In this document: positions 49,598-58,556 of the stretch, one piece after another
Layout: each line of letters starts with the position of its first letter
How positions within the stretch are numbered: position 1 is the first letter of the stretch
Assembly: GCA_025655555.1 (NCBI GenBank)
Contig: JAHXIQ010000004.1
Span: forward strand, 428,965-492,964
Direction: 5' to 3'
Length of the DNA: 64,000 bases
From: Candidatus Thiodiazotropha sp. (ex Myrtea sp. 'scaly one' KF741663)
Lineage (GTDB): Bacteria > Pseudomonadota > Gammaproteobacteria > Chromatiales > Chromatiaceae
The notes under the pieces: generated by a model
Told to the model about the DNA's origin: nothing
What the model saw: only the letters and a program-made list of their open reading frames with translations
Databases searched by the model: none
Translations under genes and position numbers: made by a program

Positions 49598-49897
49598 ATG
49601 GATGATGCATCAAAAACTTACGATAAATCTGTAAGAAAAATACTTGACTATCCTTTTTGGATTACACACATATCATGGGTAATCGGATGGATCTTAATGC
49701 CATCAATCTATTCCGTGATTTTATATGCAACAGCTGTTGTTGCCGCATTTTTATATATTGTTAGCATAGGTAAATTTGCAAAAGAAATCGGAAAAAACCC
49801 GATGCTATGGAGTATGTTGACGCTACTGTTTTCTCCACTAGGTATTTGGTTTTCTTACCTCTATTCATTTACTATCGTAAATGAGGAAGGCCAGTAA
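49598..49897 (+). CDS. Small membrane protein of unknown function
   Basis: 99 residues with three hydrophobic segments (about 22-40, 42-58 and 71-90) and a charged N-terminus. AAAAGGAG lies about 12 bases before ATG 49598. The sequence is more AT-rich than its left neighbours. I do not recognise a family. Confidence 0.65.
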   Translation: MDDASKTYDKSVRKILDYPFWITHISWVIGWILMPSIYSVILYATAVVAAFLYIVSIGKFAKEIGKNPMLWSMLTLLFSPLGIWFSYLYSFTIVNEEGQ

Positions 49898-50457
49898 TTC
49901 CTGTCAGGTGATTTAAAAAGTAAAAAAACAGGTCAGAGAGCAATGAATCCTGATTCTGCAAACAATCGTTCTCCAGCCCTTCTTCACTCACGGTCTTTAT
50001 GGGTCTAGGCTTGGCCTCACCATTCCACTTTGTTCCTGCGGTACCCTAAAACTATTTAGCACGCCTTAGGGTTTGATAGCATTCATTCGATTATCACGGA
50101 AAACGGCCATTTTTATACGGCAAGGTATAAAGGGTGCCGTGTAGCTGGTTTTCCAGAGGGAGGGGGTGGTATCAGGCCACATTTTATCCCGGCCAGCTTG
50201 ATAGATATTAGTGTTCTATGTTCAAATGCATGCGCTATATAGGCCGGTTGGTCCAAGATTTTCGTCTTAATGGAGAAGTGCAGGAATGGAATCGTCTTGT
50301 GTATTCATCTTCTTATCAACGATTTTTCATCCGCTGCGTAGTAGTAAAGCGTTCGCTTTGCTTCTTTACTGATACGACTCCGAATAAGATCTCTGTGGGA
50401 GAGATGTCCTCTCCTCTTAGTGAGAAATAGCAATGGACTGTCAATTGGAGTACACGG
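49898..50457. other. Spacer upstream of the rhs gene
   Basis: About 560 bases. It has no convincing gene; a 70-codon frame at 50218-50430 lacks a ribosome binding site and any known motif. A small hairpin AAAGCG-TT-CGCTTT occurs near 50348-50361. It should contain the promoter for the rhs gene, but I could not fix it. Confidence 0.5.
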
Positions 50458-53400
50458 ATGAATTCTCTCAGCGTATTGAAAAGGACTATTCATACAGCGG
50501 CAGTAACCTTGGTGGTATTGCTCATTGGCCAAGGTGAGACGCAAGCAGTACAGGGACTTCTCAGGCAAAGCACGCCTCCGGCTGATATCGGGATTGGGTA
50601 CGTACCATCCGGTATAGGTGCACCGATAGCATGTGCTCTGACTGTTGGCAACCCCGTCAATATCACCAACGGAAACAAATACCAGCGAGAAGAAGATCTG
50701 GTTGGATTGCCGGGAGCCTTGCCCGTGTCATTCGTCCGTTACTACAACAGCCGCGCTGAAGCACGTGGACCGCTTGGTGTGGGTTGGCGACACAACTACC
50801 ATTATCAGCTAGGTATTGCGGGTGACCGCATTATCGTATTGCAGGGCGACGGCCGCCTGCTTTACTTTGATCCAACTGAAGATGTCATCGATGGGAAGCG
50901 TCTGTACAGAGGGCGGTTGGCCAAAGACGGGAAGTTGCTTGCCAATTCCATTGGTTATGAATGGCGCCTGCACGATGGCAAGGTGCTGAGATTCACCAAA
51001 GACGGCCATTTGTTCGATATCCGTTGGCAAGGCAGCAGGATTCTACTGCACCGGGATCGGGATGGAAGGCTGTTACAAGTCAGCGACTCGCAGGACCGCC
51101 GCATCAGATTTGGTTACGATAAGCGAGGACGGATCATATCCATCATGGACCCTGGGGAACGGCACACCCGCTATGTCTATGACGACAATAATAATCTTCA
51201 CAAAATCATCCGCCCGGATGAAGCGGCACGCACCTATCACTACGAAGACAAGAGGGATGTCCATAATCTCACAGGCATCACTGATGAACGGGGAGTTCGC
51301 TTTGCCACCTGGGCCTATGATGATGAGGACAGGGCCATACTCAGCACTCACTCGGATGGGGTTGGAGAGATTCGTATTCAATATGGGGAAGGCCATCGGC
51401 TGGTGACTGATGCACTAGGTCAAGTTCTGACCTATACGATTGAGAAAGTGGCTGGAACCCCTGTTATCAGTCGGGTCGAAGGTAGTGGTGGAGAAGGCTG
51501 TGCAGCGGATGGTGTGCAATACCGATACAACGATCATCTGCAGTTGGTATCGAAGACGGAATCCAACGGACTGACCCGGCACTATACCTATGATGAAAGC
51601 GGTCGTCTGATCCAGATTGCTGAAAGCGCAGCAGCACAAACAGACGCAGCAGGAGCGGTGCGTCTCATAGCCAAATATGCCTACCGTGATGATGAGTCTT
51701 GGCCAAGTCTGATTACAGAGCCATCAGTCGCACCTGACAAGACCCACCAATGGTGGTTGAGCCACAACGACCAGGGCAGAATCAGTGAGGTGTTGGAAGT
51801 AGGCTACACCCCGGATTTTGAGGGTGACTATCTGGAAATGGTGCGCACGACCCGCTTTACCTACAAAAACGGCAACCTGGTGACTACAGATGGCCCACAG
51901 GCTGGTGATAAGGACTTGGTTCGTTACCATTACGACAGTAATGGACGCTTCACTCACAGTGATAGTGGTCTGACATCGGGCGACCGGATCGAGACATTCG
52001 ATGCTTATGGTCACCCCAGTCGTCTTTTGGACGGACGCGGTCAGTCGACCAGCCTTGAATATGATGATAGAGGGCGCCTGATCAACCTCGCTACGCAAGC
52101 ACAAGGGAGTTCTTCCCTGAATGTCAGTTTGGAATACGACGCAGTGGGACATATCACTGCAGTTGAGGGACCTAACGGTCGGGTGAGTGCAGAGTATGAC
52201 CCGGCGGGGCGCCCCATATCTGTCACTTTCCCTGACGGCAGTCGTCGCCAATGGCATTGGGATGCCAAAGGCAGGCTGCTGACACGGGAATCTCATGACA
52301 AGCAAGGTCAGCGGCTGGTTGAGCAGAAAAATCAATATGACCTGTCCGGCCGACTCATCGCCAGTACAAACGAAGAAGAAGAGGGTTACCAATACCGCTA
52401 CGATCCCGTAGGCAGGTTGCAAAAACTCATCAATCCGTTGGGGCAAGCCACCGGCTACCGCTACGATGCCTGGGGCCGAATGACCGACATCATCCGTGGT
52501 GAGGGTGAGGATCAGGCGGTAACGGAAAGCCGGAGCTACGATACCCATGGTGTTCTCATTAGCCATACTGACGGGCGAGGCAATACCAGCACTCAGCGCT
52601 ATGATGACTTCGGCCACCGTCTGTGGCGAAACACACCCGATGGTGGGATGGTCATGTACCGCTACGATGATGCAGGCCGGGTCAAGGTGCGAGTCGATGA
52701 AAGCGGCATCATCCACCGATTCGATTATGATGAACATGGTCGCCTCATCGGTATCGGTGGCTTCGACCAACCGGCGACAACCCACTTTCACTACACTGGC
52801 GATGGCAAGCCGCAAACCCTCGACGGGCTCCGGCAACAGACACGCTATACCTACGACCCAACTGGCCGCATCACTGAACAAGCCATCACCCTGAAGGACC
52901 CGGACCAGACTTACAAGCTGACTTACCAACACGACGAGCGAGGCAGAATGATCAAAAAGCGTCTGCCCGGTGGTGAGACCCTGCTATACCAATATCAGGG
53001 AGAAGAGACCATCCCATCCCAAATCCTGCTCGACGGTTGGCTGCAAGACACGCCCATCATCGGAGGACTGGAACGAGATGCCCAAGGCCGGCTCCTAGGT
53101 ATCAGCCACGGTAATGGTCAACAGAGCCGTTACAGCTACGATCGAAAAGGACGGTTGCAGCACCTCGAAATTCCGGCGGGTGATACTGACTATCGTCACG
53201 ATCCGCTCCACCGACTCATCGAACAGCGCCAGGATGAAACGGTGCAACACTATCGCTATGACAGTCTGGGCCGGCTCAGTCAGGCTGAAGGGCCAGAGGG
53301 CATACGCCACTACACCTACGACACTGCCGGCAATCGCACCCACATACAACAACCAAACCTGACAGCCGACTACCGATACGCCAAAGAGAGCAACCGCTTG

Positions 53401-55002
53401 CTACAGGTCGGTAAACAGACCTTCACTTATGATGCCACCGGCCGCCCCTTGACCCGTGGTGCATTGCGCTACGAATATAACGCCGGTGGCAGACCAGTCG
53501 CTGTCCACCACAATGACCGACTCATCGCCGAATACGCCTACAACAGCGAAGGCGAACGTATCCAAAAGACTGACCACACACAGACGCCGGCAAAGACCAC
53601 CCACTACCTCTACGAAAACAAACAACTGATCGCAGAACTCGACGCAAAAGGGGAAGTGATCAAACAATACCTCTACCTGTCTGGCAGACCGTTCGCCATG
53701 CTTCAGGACGGTACCCTCTACGCCATCCATACCGACTGGCGTCATGCGCCGGTCAGCATAACCGGTCCAGATGGAAACATAGTCTGGCAGGCCGACTACA
53801 GCCCCTTCGGCCAAGCCGAAGTGGAGAGCGACCCGGACGGCAACGGCGAACACCTGCAATTCAACCTGCGCCTGCCCGGCCAATACCACGATGCCGAGAC
53901 TAGCACCGCCTACAACCTCTACCGGGACTACGATCCACAAAGCGGCCGCTACCTCACCAGCGACCCCCTGGGAGCGACTGCTGGCCTCAATACCTACGCC
54001 TATGTGGACAATGACCCCCTCAACCGCATCGACCCGCTGGGACTCTACGGTAAAGAGATCCACTACTACATGACCTACTTCCTGGCAATGGCAGCGGGGG
54101 TGCCGCAAGAGACTGCCCTCCGGATCGCCAATGCGGCACAGGGTATTGACGACAATCCACTGACGACGCCTAATCCTTTCATAAGTGGCAATTGGTCACG
54201 CCTTAAAGAAGCCCTGCAGTCCTATCACTTCACCGCCGACTACAATGATACGAACCACGGCGATGGTAGCGCCGACCCCGCTACCCGGTTCGAGAACCCC
54301 ACCAGCGATCAGCTGTCGAGGCTCTACAAATCGGCGATGCTGACCGACCGGGCCTGCATCAGCAGCAGCGCCTCGGCAGCGGACATCAAATCGCAGCTCT
54401 ATGGCGAATACCTCCACGCATTGGCGGATACCTACTCCCATCGTCAGGCAAACAACGTGCCCTATGACCCCAGCAAAATAACCGGGCATCTCTTCGCAGC
54501 CCCAACGATGTTCTATCCCGACCATACCTACAACAGCTATGGCACCCATATGGAGTACGACATTCTGGAAGATGACTACGTCACCCGCACCGACGCATGG
54601 CGCTACAACGAAGCTCGCACACTGGAGATGGAGCGGCATATGTTCGAGAGGATCAGGGAAGACTACGCGGCGGAGATCGCTGCCAATCCCAAGGCGAAGA
54701 ACATCACCTGGGAAGACCTGGCGGGAAATGGTGATTTCAACATTGGCGTAAAAGGCGATCCTCTCTATCAAGCTGCCACCTGGCCTGGCGGCAATGCACC
54801 ACCCATGCAGAAATTTAATATGGAGCAAAATGAGGCAAAGAAAATAGAGGGACTGAATAAACACTTAAAAGCACTCGGATTTGATGAAATCCCAACTCCC
54901 AATAAGGGCAATATGATCGAACAACGCGAACAGGCGTTGGAAGGGTTTGCTGATGGGGATTCGACGTTCCCTGGGGTGATGCTGCCTAATGAACCCTACT
55001 GA
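50458..55002 (+). CDS. Secreted RHS/YD-repeat protein with C-terminal His/Asp-rich toxin-like domain
   Basis: 1514 residues. A Sec signal peptide (about 1-30, ending ETQA) replaces the PAAR domain of type VI Rhs proteins. Next is a DUF6531-type region (VGNPVNITNGNKYQREEDL, FVRYYNSRAE), then a long YD-repeat shell to about residue 1197. The core ends with SGRYLTSDPLG, AYVDNDPLNRIDPLGL. The variable domain (1198-1514) begins KEIHYYMTYFLAMAAG and holds LYGEYLHALADTYSHR (1314-1329) and GH at 1343-1344. His and Asp placement (H1202, H1320, D1324, H1328, H1344) resembles DUF6765 and zinc-dependent phospholipase C-like proteins; this is from memory of the motif. The next gene overlaps its end. Confidence 0.9.
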   Translation: MNSLSVLKRTIHTAAVTLVVLLIGQGETQAVQGLLRQSTPPADIGIGYVPSGIGAPIACALTVGNPVNITNGNKYQREEDLVGLPGALPVSFVRYYNSRAEARGPLGVGWRHNYHYQLGIAGDRIIVLQGDGRLLYFDPTEDVIDGKRLYRGRLAKDGKLLANSIGYEWRLHDGKVLRFTKDGHLFDIRWQGSRILLHRDRDGRLLQVSDSQDRRIRFGYDKRGRIISIMDPGERHTRYVYDDNNNLHKIIRPDEAARTYHYEDKRDVHNLTGITDERGVRFATWAYDDEDRAILSTHSDGVGEIRIQYGEGHRLVTDALGQVLTYTIEKVAGTPVISRVEGSGGEGCAADGVQYRYNDHLQLVSKTESNGLTRHYTYDESGRLIQIAESAAAQTDAAGAVRLIAKYAYRDDESWPSLITEPSVAPDKTHQWWLSHNDQGRISEVLEVGYTPDFEGDYLEMVRTTRFTYKNGNLVTTDGPQAGDKDLVRYHYDSNGRFTHSDSGLTSGDRIETFDAYGHPSRLLDGRGQSTSLEYDDRGRLINLATQAQGSSSLNVSLEYDAVGHITAVEGPNGRVSAEYDPAGRPISVTFPDGSRRQWHWDAKGRLLTRESHDKQGQRLVEQKNQYDLSGRLIASTNEEEEGYQYRYDPVGRLQKLINPLGQATGYRYDAWGRMTDIIRGEGEDQAVTESRSYDTHGVLISHTDGRGNTSTQRYDDFGHRLWRNTPDGGMVMYRYDDAGRVKVRVDESGIIHRFDYDEHGRLIGIGGFDQPATTHFHYTGDGKPQTLDGLRQQTRYTYDPTGRITEQAITLKDPDQTYKLTYQHDERGRMIKKRLPGGETLLYQYQGEETIPSQILLDGWLQDTPIIGGLERDAQGRLLGISHGNGQQSRYSYDRKGRLQHLEIPAGDTDYRHDPLHRLIEQRQDETVQHYRYDSLGRLSQAEGPEGIRHYTYDTAGNRTHIQQPNLTADYRYAKESNRLLQVGKQTFTYDATGRPLTRGALRYEYNAGGRPVAVHHNDRLIAEYAYNSEGERIQKTDHTQTPAKTTHYLYENKQLIAELDAKGEVIKQYLYLSGRPFAMLQDGTLYAIHTDWRHAPVSITGPDGNIVWQADYSPFGQAEVESDPDGNGEHLQFNLRLPGQYHDAETSTAYNLYRDYDPQSGRYLTSDPLGATAGLNTYAYVDNDPLNRIDPLGLYGKEIHYYMTYFLAMAAGVPQETALRIANAAQGIDDNPLTTPNPFISGNWSRLKEALQSYHFTADYNDTNHGDGSADPATRFENPTSDQLSRLYKSAMLTDRACISSSASAADIKSQLYGEYLHALADTYSHRQANNVPYDPSKITGHLFAAPTMFYPDHTYNSYGTHMEYDILEDDYVTRTDAWRYNEARTLEMERHMFERIREDYAAEIAANPKAKNITWEDLAGNGDFNIGVKGDPLYQAATWPGGNAPPMQKFNMEQNEAKKIEGLNKHLKALGFDEIPTPNKGNMIEQREQALEGFADGDSTFPGVMLPNEPY
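53521..54081 (+). repeat. RHS core direct repeat, copy A
   Basis: Bases 53521-54081 match 59755-60315 nearly base for base without gaps (constant offset 6234). They cover the last ~185 codons of the RHS core and the first codons of the toxin domain. A substrate for homologous recombination. Confidence 0.9.
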
Positions 55003-55024
55003 TGATAGACGTGGAGATCGACAG

Positions 55025-56746
55025 ATGAACGGATGGTTCAAGGGAGTGGTGGGCCTGTGGGTGATGACGGTTTGGTTAAGCCTCTCGGGCTGCGCCACCA
55101 CCAGTGGCGTGAGTCTGCCGTCACCCGTGGGATCGCCCCATAGTGGCTGGGTGGTGGATGCCGATACTGGGGAGCCGGTCGCCGGTGTTTTTGTGATGCG
55201 CTATACCAAGGGGAGTAAATACCCATTTGATATAGAGGTAAGTACAATCGAGTGTCACCACAACCAAATGACCATCACAGATAGGGATGGCTACTATGAA
55301 TTACCGGCTTACACACCTGGCTTGTCTTACCGCAATGCAGAATGGATTGTGAGTTATAAGCCGGGCTACACGATTGATCCTAGCATAGGAGCGGGAATGT
55401 ATAGCTTAGAAAAAAATAACCTTGAAGATAGAGCTATGCTATCTGTTGACTTTATACATAGAGATAACCAGCGCCCTTGGTATAGATCAGGTGATATTTC
55501 ATATCTTAACTATTGCTTACCCCCAACGATCAAGGATTATCCCCTTGCCATTGCAGTTTATGGCGAGCTTGAAAAGCTTCGTCAGATGGAGAATGCACAC
55601 CCGGTCAAAGATCGCAAAATGGCCCAGAGGATTAAGCACTCCATGGAAAGTTCTATAGAAAGGTATTGTCTCGATCGCGTCATGCCGAGAGAAATTTCTC
55701 GTTCACCAGACACTACACAGCAGATTTCCTGTGATCTTTCGCGTATACCTGTTGAGTGGAAGGACGCCACACAGAGATTCCTGGCCAAGGCCGAGACAAG
55801 CTCGGGCATGCGCCCGCCCCAGGGCCAGACATGCAGCACCAATTTTTGGGAAAGGCGCTCGGCAGAACGCTTTAAGGATAATGGCGATGGTACGGTAAGC
55901 GACAGCAAGACAGGACTGATGTGGAAACGTTGTTCTGAAGGTCAGATAGGTCCTGACTGCGTGGGTAAGGCGGAAGATAAGCCCTTGCAAGAAGCAAAGA
56001 TGGATGCACAGAAATCAACCTTTGCTGGCCATGATGATTGGCGCTTACCTAGCACCTATGAGCTTCAGTCGTTGCTGGTCAAGCCTTGTTATGGACCCTC
56101 TATCGATACACGCCTCTTTCCCAGTACGCCAAATTGGTATTACTGGGCATCTTCCTCGCCCCCTCGGAGTGGATCGCAAGATCTTGTCGAATTTGGTTAT
56201 GGAACGGTTGATATGTCATCTTTCGGTTACCACTACTCGCGATTAGTGCGTGGTCCTCGTTTTCTGTCAGAGGAGGAGAAGCAGCAAGCCTATCATCTAA
56301 GACAAGCGGAGCTTCGTATGCAGGCACTTGTCAAGGCAGGCAAGGGGCCTGTGAGCGATGAGACTGCCAAACGTTTTGCAGACGCTCTGTCGGCAGTCGT
56401 CTACAAGTCCCTCCAGGAGAGTGCGGCAAGCAATCCGAAAGGAGAAGAGGCCAGACATCTTGCTAAAGTGGAGGCCAAGACAAGGAAGGTATATAAGAAG
56501 GATTTTCGGGCCTGGATGAGCAATTGCATAAAACGTCAGATCACCCCAGGAGCAGGTCACACCCAGCAGGATCTTGATCGAGCACGTCAGTTGGCATGGA
56601 AGGCCTTCGGCAGACAACTAACCGAGCAGGAGGCAGCGGAGATAAAGACGTCTCTGGAAGGATACGACATGGAAAAGGGTCGTGGTGGCACGCTGTTCTC
56701 TCGGATGCTTAGCAGTTGCAAGATGCAAGCCGATGCAGACTATTAG
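55025..56746 (+). CDS. Lipoprotein with carboxypeptidase-regulatory-like and DUF1566 (Lcl) domains; candidate immunity protein
   Basis: 573 residues from ATG 55025 (GGAG 8 bases upstream; an in-frame start at 54989 overlaps the rhs end by 14 bases). Lipobox LSGC, Cys 23. Domains: a beta-sandwich with GWVVDADTGEPVAGVFV, ITDRDGYYEL and YKPGYTID (about 35-130); a middle helical part; a DUF1566/Lcl-type domain (about 280-400) with NGDGTVSDSKTGLMWKRC, DDWRLPSTYEL and YYWASS; and a C-terminal helical domain (about 425-573) duplicated in the next gene. Its place directly after the toxin domain and its lipid anchor make it the best immunity candidate for that toxin. This is inference. Confidence 0.75.
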   Translation: MNGWFKGVVGLWVMTVWLSLSGCATTSGVSLPSPVGSPHSGWVVDADTGEPVAGVFVMRYTKGSKYPFDIEVSTIECHHNQMTITDRDGYYELPAYTPGLSYRNAEWIVSYKPGYTIDPSIGAGMYSLEKNNLEDRAMLSVDFIHRDNQRPWYRSGDISYLNYCLPPTIKDYPLAIAVYGELEKLRQMENAHPVKDRKMAQRIKHSMESSIERYCLDRVMPREISRSPDTTQQISCDLSRIPVEWKDATQRFLAKAETSSGMRPPQGQTCSTNFWERRSAERFKDNGDGTVSDSKTGLMWKRCSEGQIGPDCVGKAEDKPLQEAKMDAQKSTFAGHDDWRLPSTYELQSLLVKPCYGPSIDTRLFPSTPNWYYWASSSPPRSGSQDLVEFGYGTVDMSSFGYHYSRLVRGPRFLSEEEKQQAYHLRQAELRMQALVKAGKGPVSDETAKRFADALSAVVYKSLQESAASNPKGEEARHLAKVEAKTRKVYKKDFRAWMSNCIKRQITPGAGHTQQDLDRARQLAWKAFGRQLTEQEAAEIKTSLEGYDMEKGRGGTLFSRMLSSCKMQADADY

Positions 56747-56906
56747 AGTTTAGAATTTGCTTGAGTTTAGACCCAGGGGGATTGGAGAGGGATTCAGCTG
56801 GGAGAGGACAACGCTTAGGACACGCTTGTAAAGGTCCCCTCTACAGCATGATCTTGAGTGATACTGCCAAAGGAACCCTATTGACAATGGAAATGAGGAT
56901 ACATGG

Positions 56907-57467
56907 ATGAATCTAAGCTACATGAGCAGAGTGGGTTTGGCGACGATACTGCCGGCTTGGCTTGTTCTGGCAGGTTGCGCCAGCACCACCGATGGAGTGA
57001 ATATTTCGACACCTGCGGGATCATCCCACCATAGTGGAGCGCTTGCCAAGGCGGGCAAGGCAAACGTCAGCGGTGAGACCACCAGGCAGTTTGCAGAAGC
57101 GCTGTCGGCAGTCGTGTACAAGTCGCTTCAAGAGAGTGCGGCAAGCAACCCGGGAAGTGGAGAGGCCAGACATCTTGTTACAGCTGAAGCCTGGAGCAAG
57201 CAGGCCTTTAAGATGGATTACCAAACCCGGATGAGTAAATGTATAGAACATAAGATCACCTCAGGAGGAGATTACACCCAGCAGGATCTGGATCGTGCAC
57301 GGATGCTGGCGTGGATGACCTTCGGCAAGCAACCGACCGAACAGGATGTGGCTGAGATGGAGATGTCTCTGGAAGGATACAACATGGAAAAAGATCGTGG
57401 TGGCGTACTGTTCTCCCTGGTATTACACAGTTGCATTATGCAGGCCGATGCAGGCTATAGGCAATAG
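56907..57467 (+). CDS. Lipoprotein, paralogue of the preceding protein's C-terminal domain
   Basis: 186 residues with lipobox LAGC (Cys 24); an internal ATG at codon 6 is a possible start. After a short linker the sequence parallels the last ~145 residues of the 55025 protein: ALSAVVYKSLQESAASNP is identical in both, and TQQDLDRAR and SLEGY.MEK recur. It therefore looks like a partial duplication that kept a signal peptide and lost the middle domains. It may be a second immunity protein or a remnant. The next toxin-like cassette starts 44 bases later. Confidence 0.75.
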   Translation: MNLSYMSRVGLATILPAWLVLAGCASTTDGVNISTPAGSSHHSGALAKAGKANVSGETTRQFAEALSAVVYKSLQESAASNPGSGEARHLVTAEAWSKQAFKMDYQTRMSKCIEHKITSGGDYTQQDLDRARMLAWMTFGKQPTEQDVAEMEMSLEGYNMEKDRGGVLFSLVLHSCIMQADAGYRQ

Positions 57468-57511
57468 CGGGTGCTTGTAGCTAAATCTCGTAACGGGTAT
57501 GGAAAGCTGCT

Positions 57512-58519
57512 TTGATTGAGCGGCTCCTTGGGTCGTTTAGTAAAGAGATCCAGGACTACATGACCTACTTTCTGGCAATGGCAGCGGGGGTGCCAAAAGA
57601 GACGGCCCTGGTCATCGCGCTGGCCGATCAATACATCGACGAGAACCCCCTGACCATACCCATCTGGCCGACGGCCCTGGCCGCCTACCACTTCACCCAG
57701 CCTCGGGAGAGTACACCTGGTGATCCACTCACAAGTTTCAAGGACCCCAGGTCACCACAACTCACCAACCTCTACAACGCCGCCCTGCTCTTCGACCGGG
57801 CCTGTCCGGTGAATCGGCAACCACCGGGCATGATAAAGGCGCAACTCTATGGAGAATACCTGCACGCTTACGCCGACACCTACTCGCACCGTGATGAAAA
57901 CAACAACCCCTATGGTGTGTGGAGCAGTGGCTATGGACATGCGGTCGACGGGACACTTCCGGACCGCACATACAACTTTGTTCATACCTATCACGACATA
58001 GGTCTGGATGAAGAGGTAAATATAGATTGGCTTTACCAGGAAGTCAGAACCCTGGAAGCGGAGAAGCAGATATTTTACCAACTGCGGGAGGATTTTAGGG
58101 CGGAGATAGAGGCAAATCGAAAGCTTGCTGGAGGACTTCTTGTTGGTACATACGATGAGGAAACTGATGTTCTTTGGAAGAAACTGGCCGGAGACGGCAA
58201 TGCAGATATTGGTGTTGCAGGTCGTCCGGGTTACGAGGTGGCAAAAGGTACTACGGGGGTTGTACAGAAGTTCAACAAGCAAAATAGTTTGAAGAAAAAG
58301 AAGAATATACTGAATAAGTGGCTCAAGGATAAAGGTGGCAGCCTACCAATACCTTACGTGGTCGCTAATAATTCAAAAGAGAAGCCCATTCCTGATCACG
58401 ACAAGGTAAAAAAACAAGGATCAACAAACCGCAACACCTATCTTGAAGGTTTTGAGCCGGGGGATCTGGAGGGTGTTCTATTGCCACCACCGAGTACACC
58501 GGTTTTTGAGACGCCCTGA
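57512..58519 (+). CDS. Orphan rhs C-terminal toxin-like domain (cassette 2)
   Basis: 335 residues in an open frame from TTG 57512; ATG 57560 is another option. It has no signal peptide and no RHS core, only a trace of the core junction (LLGSFSKEIQ against LGLYGKEIH). The domain parallels residues 1198-1514 of the rhs product: YMTYFLAMAAGVPKETAL, YHFT, LYGEYLHAYADTYSHR, GHAVD, PDRTYN. The early His (H1202 in the rhs protein) is Gln here. It ends with LEGFEPGDLEGVLLPPPSTP. Likely a displaced, normally silent cassette rather than a secreted protein. Confidence 0.75.
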   Translation: MIERLLGSFSKEIQDYMTYFLAMAAGVPKETALVIALADQYIDENPLTIPIWPTALAAYHFTQPRESTPGDPLTSFKDPRSPQLTNLYNAALLFDRACPVNRQPPGMIKAQLYGEYLHAYADTYSHRDENNNPYGVWSSGYGHAVDGTLPDRTYNFVHTYHDIGLDEEVNIDWLYQEVRTLEAEKQIFYQLREDFRAEIEANRKLAGGLLVGTYDEETDVLWKKLAGDGNADIGVAGRPGYEVAKGTTGVVQKFNKQNSLKKKKNILNKWLKDKGGSLPIPYVVANNSKEKPIPDHDKVKKQGSTNRNTYLEGFEPGDLEGVLLPPPSTPVFETP

Positions 58520-58556
58520 GGTTTCGGAGAGCAATAAAAACATGAGGAAGAAACAG

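Noticed and set aside
50218..50430. 70-codon frame upstream of the rhs gene
   Set aside because: No ribosome binding site or recognisable sequence; more likely leader DNA.
51724..52932. 402-codon minus-strand frame opposite the RHS repeats
   Set aside because: It mirrors the YD-repeat codon pattern; no start signal or recognisable family.
54196..54864. Minus-strand frame opposite the toxin domain as an antisense immunity gene
   Set aside because: The frame recurs opposite each toxin copy only because the sense sequence is duplicated; no start signal or domain.
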